This document shows positions 40,701-41,687 of a DNA stretch of 41,687 nucleotides, piece after piece. Numbering within the stretch: the first letter of the stretch is position 1; each line of letters starts with the position of its first letter. Below the pieces are notes generated by a model, which saw only the letters and a list, made by a program, of their open reading frames with translations, ran no database searches and was not told where the DNA came from. The position numbers were made by a program, and so were the translations under genes. The stretch comes from Desulfobacter postgatei (GTDB lineage Bacteria; Desulfobacterota; Desulfobacteria; Desulfobacterales; Desulfobacteraceae): NCBI GenBank assembly GCA_002747145.1, contig PDTI01000016.1:1-41687 (forward strand), in the 5' to 3' direction.

Positions 40701-41465
40701 CGCATTGACTTTCAATGCCTTGGGAACGATTACATAATCAAGTAACGGCCCCAGGTCGATGCCTTGGACAGTCAGATCCATCCGGGTCTCCAGATCCGGC
40801 GTAAAAGGCAGGCTGGTAAGGTCGATATCAATGGGAGCCCCGTTGAGCCTGAAATTGAGAGCCGGTTTGGCCGGGGTATCCCGTTCGTCCTCCAATGAGG
40901 TCAGCAAAGGCAGTGCCATATTGATCCTGTCCACCACCTGTTCACTTCCCCGCATCTTGTCGGTAAAGTAAACTGTGCCGTTATGAATACCCGCATTGGA
41001 AAGCCTGAAGGGAAAATAGGATGGGCCCTGATCTTCAGGTGCTGCGGAGGCCTTTGTAACACCGCCAATGGACTGAACATTAAAGCGGTTATCTTTTTCC
41101 AATATCAAAAACAGTTCAGGCTGATACAGATCCAGCGCAGTGACCACCGGCGCCAGTTTAAACAATGAGATGGCAGAAACGTTGAAATCACACTTTTGAA
41201 GCCGGAATAACGGCCGGTTTTCTTCATCATTGACCGACAACGTGTCAAGCGTACCTGCCAGAGTGTAGGGATTGAAACGGATTTTGCCGACACCGCCGGC
41301 ACATCCGGGAAGATCTCTTAATCCTTTTTCAATCAGCTTTTTTCCGGCAAAAGGAACGGCAAAAAATCCCAACAAAGAGTACATCAAAAAAACACCGGCA
41401 ACCACCGATATTGCAATCTTCCAATTCATGTGTTTACCCATCACTACACCACTTCTTTCCCTCAT
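37779..41465 (-). CDS. AsmA-like/DUF748 large envelope protein
   Basis: A 1228-residue protein: an N-terminal membrane helix (about 15-37, NWKIAISVVAGVFLMYSLLG) followed by a very long periplasmic region of beta-rich repeats of the DUF748/AsmA type, with recurring patterns such as HNGTVYFTDKM, NNGEILFTDHC and GGTIHFTDHY, each beginning a strand pair. The C-terminus has the DUF748 ending with FEPGSDVLGDSDLEKIDQLS, resembling an OmpA-like helix-strand unit. AsmA-superfamily proteins are thought to form bridges for lipid transport between membranes; that role is likely but not shown. Starts at 41465, 41441 or 41429 are possible, since ribosome-binding sites are weak; the first is used. DUF374 is encoded downstream. 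Confidence 0.9.
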   Translation of the reverse strand: MRERSGVVMGKHMNWKIAISVVAGVFLMYSLLGFFAVPFAGKKLIEKGLRDLPGCAGGVGKIRFNPYTLAGTLDTLSVNDEENRPLFRLQKCDFNVSAISLFKLAPVVTALDLYQPELFLILEKDNRFNVQSIGGVTKASAAPEDQGPSYFPFRLSNAGIHNGTVYFTDKMRGSEQVVDRINMALPLLTSLEDERDTPAKPALNFRLNGAPIDIDLTSLPFTPDLETRMDLTVQGIDLGPLLDYVIVPKALKVNAPGRMDLLVSAAYRQEPGQVKHAHMLGIDLDATLKNMDLGIWNTDHNAATPFLSSPEMVLKAQTKDLLSGRMVIKHLAINNTRLALTRKEDGSLNVADLMPEAQDKASPADAPAAHGQQDLTKASHPFQFHITVDKGGFNNGEILFTDHCLSPTFTTEVSGFDLNFSKMEIGPQGVMSGRYQVNFTTAAKETLALNGTLSTTPALKLDGRLDISGVMPDKYRPYYAPYGGRGLSVEALTAGTGFSVAMAEETPVFSISDGSVRINGIRIQGGDDNEPVVQMTSIDCKGISMDSTTRNIGVEMVTADAGRLDLIRDKQGHINLVQRVYEMVAAPPTDRAHFGLAAEGEVSGAKSPETPWELSLGRLDLLNYDLAFSDLGPETPVRMRVGNIGICVEDLSTIPGKKGRIQTSMVLEEKGKINISGSVDLSSMATALDLDIKNMGLNPFNPYVTHYLNILIEQGYMDTHGRLTVFVPDRGEPNIRYKGNILFGKFSSKTQNDNNDFFKCNALFLSDMDMDLTPMSINIGKIALTDFYQIIDISEHGMLNLSRIVKHSKDQNPKDQTPVLPKTSTPSAEKERHGPSINIDAVTMQGGTIHFTDHYTPPGYSVDMTKLGGSLTGLSSLPEREPAKLLLKGTYADHAPLEVAGLIDPLKNETFADLTVSFKNIELPQFNTYTEKFLGYRIAKGKLILNLEYDIKDKELNSMNRIFLDQLTLGERVYSPDAVSLPLDFAISLLKNSKDEIKLNVPIHGQLDDPKFSYGSVVATALKNVILGIVSAPFKFLGGMFGLAKGQDLGHVAFEPGSDVLGDSDLEKIDQLSKILMEKEKLSLEIDGTFNPEKDREGIRRSKYNTQLSKVQARSGIAEGKDLNALTPQERAALVAAAYDDAEFPKPREESGAEKALSSSEQEKLLLTSITVTEKELKDLALRRSGAVHNRMVNSGGIETRRIFVKEPMAVADDKIGETPVKTIFELK

Positions 41466-41544
41466 CGGCTTGGGCCTTGGGTTCTTCCAAAAGACAACGC
41501 TACATGGCGTGTAATATATCCGTCATCGGTTTTTTGAGTCAAAC

Positions 41545-41590
41545 TTTTTCGACAGGTTGTTACGGAATAGATAATTTTTTCAAGTTCAAG
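41545..41590 (+). repeat. Family-C repeat
   Basis: TTTTTCGACAGGTTGTTACG then GAATAGATAATTTTTTCAAG then TTCAAG. This differs at one base from the inverted copy at 23499-23544, 18 kb away. It lies about 80 bases upstream of the AsmA-like start and could influence that gene's promoter. Confidence 0.75.
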
Positions 41591-41687
41591 CGTACATTCA
41601 GCACCCTTTTTGATTCCTGTTTGACTATTTTTGGGTACGCGTCATGGTGAGATAAAGCATTCTGGTTTTATTTTCAACGCCTTAAGA

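Overview
The window looks like a chromosomal segment of a Gram-negative, anaerobic, probably sulfate-reducing deltaproteobacterium (Desulfobacterota, most likely Desulfobacteraceae). This is inferred from the gene mix, not from a database match: a flavodiiron protein with its rubredoxin, a rubredoxin-like/DUF2231 membrane fusion, a DUF374 acyltransferase, a very long AsmA/DUF748 protein, an OleD-like SDR and a PEP-CTERM protein. GC content looks moderate, and most genes have clear Shine-Dalgarno sites.

Layout. 0.2-6.1 kb: secA followed by a tight clpS-clpA-aat cluster, which is a complete bacterial N-degron module (transferase, adaptor, unfoldase). 6.1-8.1 kb: an SDR epimerase (minus strand), tRNA-Gly(GCC) and a Nudix-like protein. 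8.1-10.35 kb (minus): purB, AMMECR1 and a TrpR-like regulator. 10.5-13.6 kb (plus): an IHF/HU protein, a Ste24-like M48 protease, a YfcE-like phosphoesterase and a TIGR01777 epimerase. 13.6-16.0 kb (minus): rubredoxin-DUF2231 fusion, sfsA, a small unknown and a macrodomain protein. 16.4-18.8 kb (plus): an ADP-ribose-type Nudix hydrolase and an M48-TPR membrane protease. 18.8-22.7 kb: a lipoprotein, a NifU/IscU-like scaffold, khpA, and a sensor-type SpoIIE phosphatase whose metal site is altered.

22.7-34.5 kb is the accessory, repeat-rich part. Single genes (SH3/coiled-coil protein, isochorismatase-like hydrolase, a two-gene RHH/coiled-coil pair, a PEP-CTERM protein behind a sigma-54-type promoter, a HdeD-like protein, an AI-2E transporter, dinB with a leader ORF, a phosphotransferase, flavodiiron protein plus rubredoxin) are separated by at least three families of interspersed, mostly palindromic repeats, called A, B and C here. 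Some repeats are A/B chimeras. One gene in this stretch, a DUF4143-type ATPase, is an internally deleted remnant. 34.5-41.5 kb returns to ordinary content: an SRPBCC-TIGR01777 fusion, an unknown polytopic membrane protein, a DUF374 acyltransferase and a 1228-residue AsmA/DUF748 protein.

The strongest unusual signals are the A and B palindromic repeats with chimeric joints and one copy supplying the 3' end of sfsA; a 132-bp MITE-like element with a 10-bp direct repeat; the SpoIIE-family phosphatase with a missing metal aspartate; the short CxC knuckle in the small rubredoxin; a leader sequence shared by two unrelated genes; and the 13-codon leader ORF overlapping dinB. I saw no CRISPR array, rRNA, complete insertion sequence or prophage.
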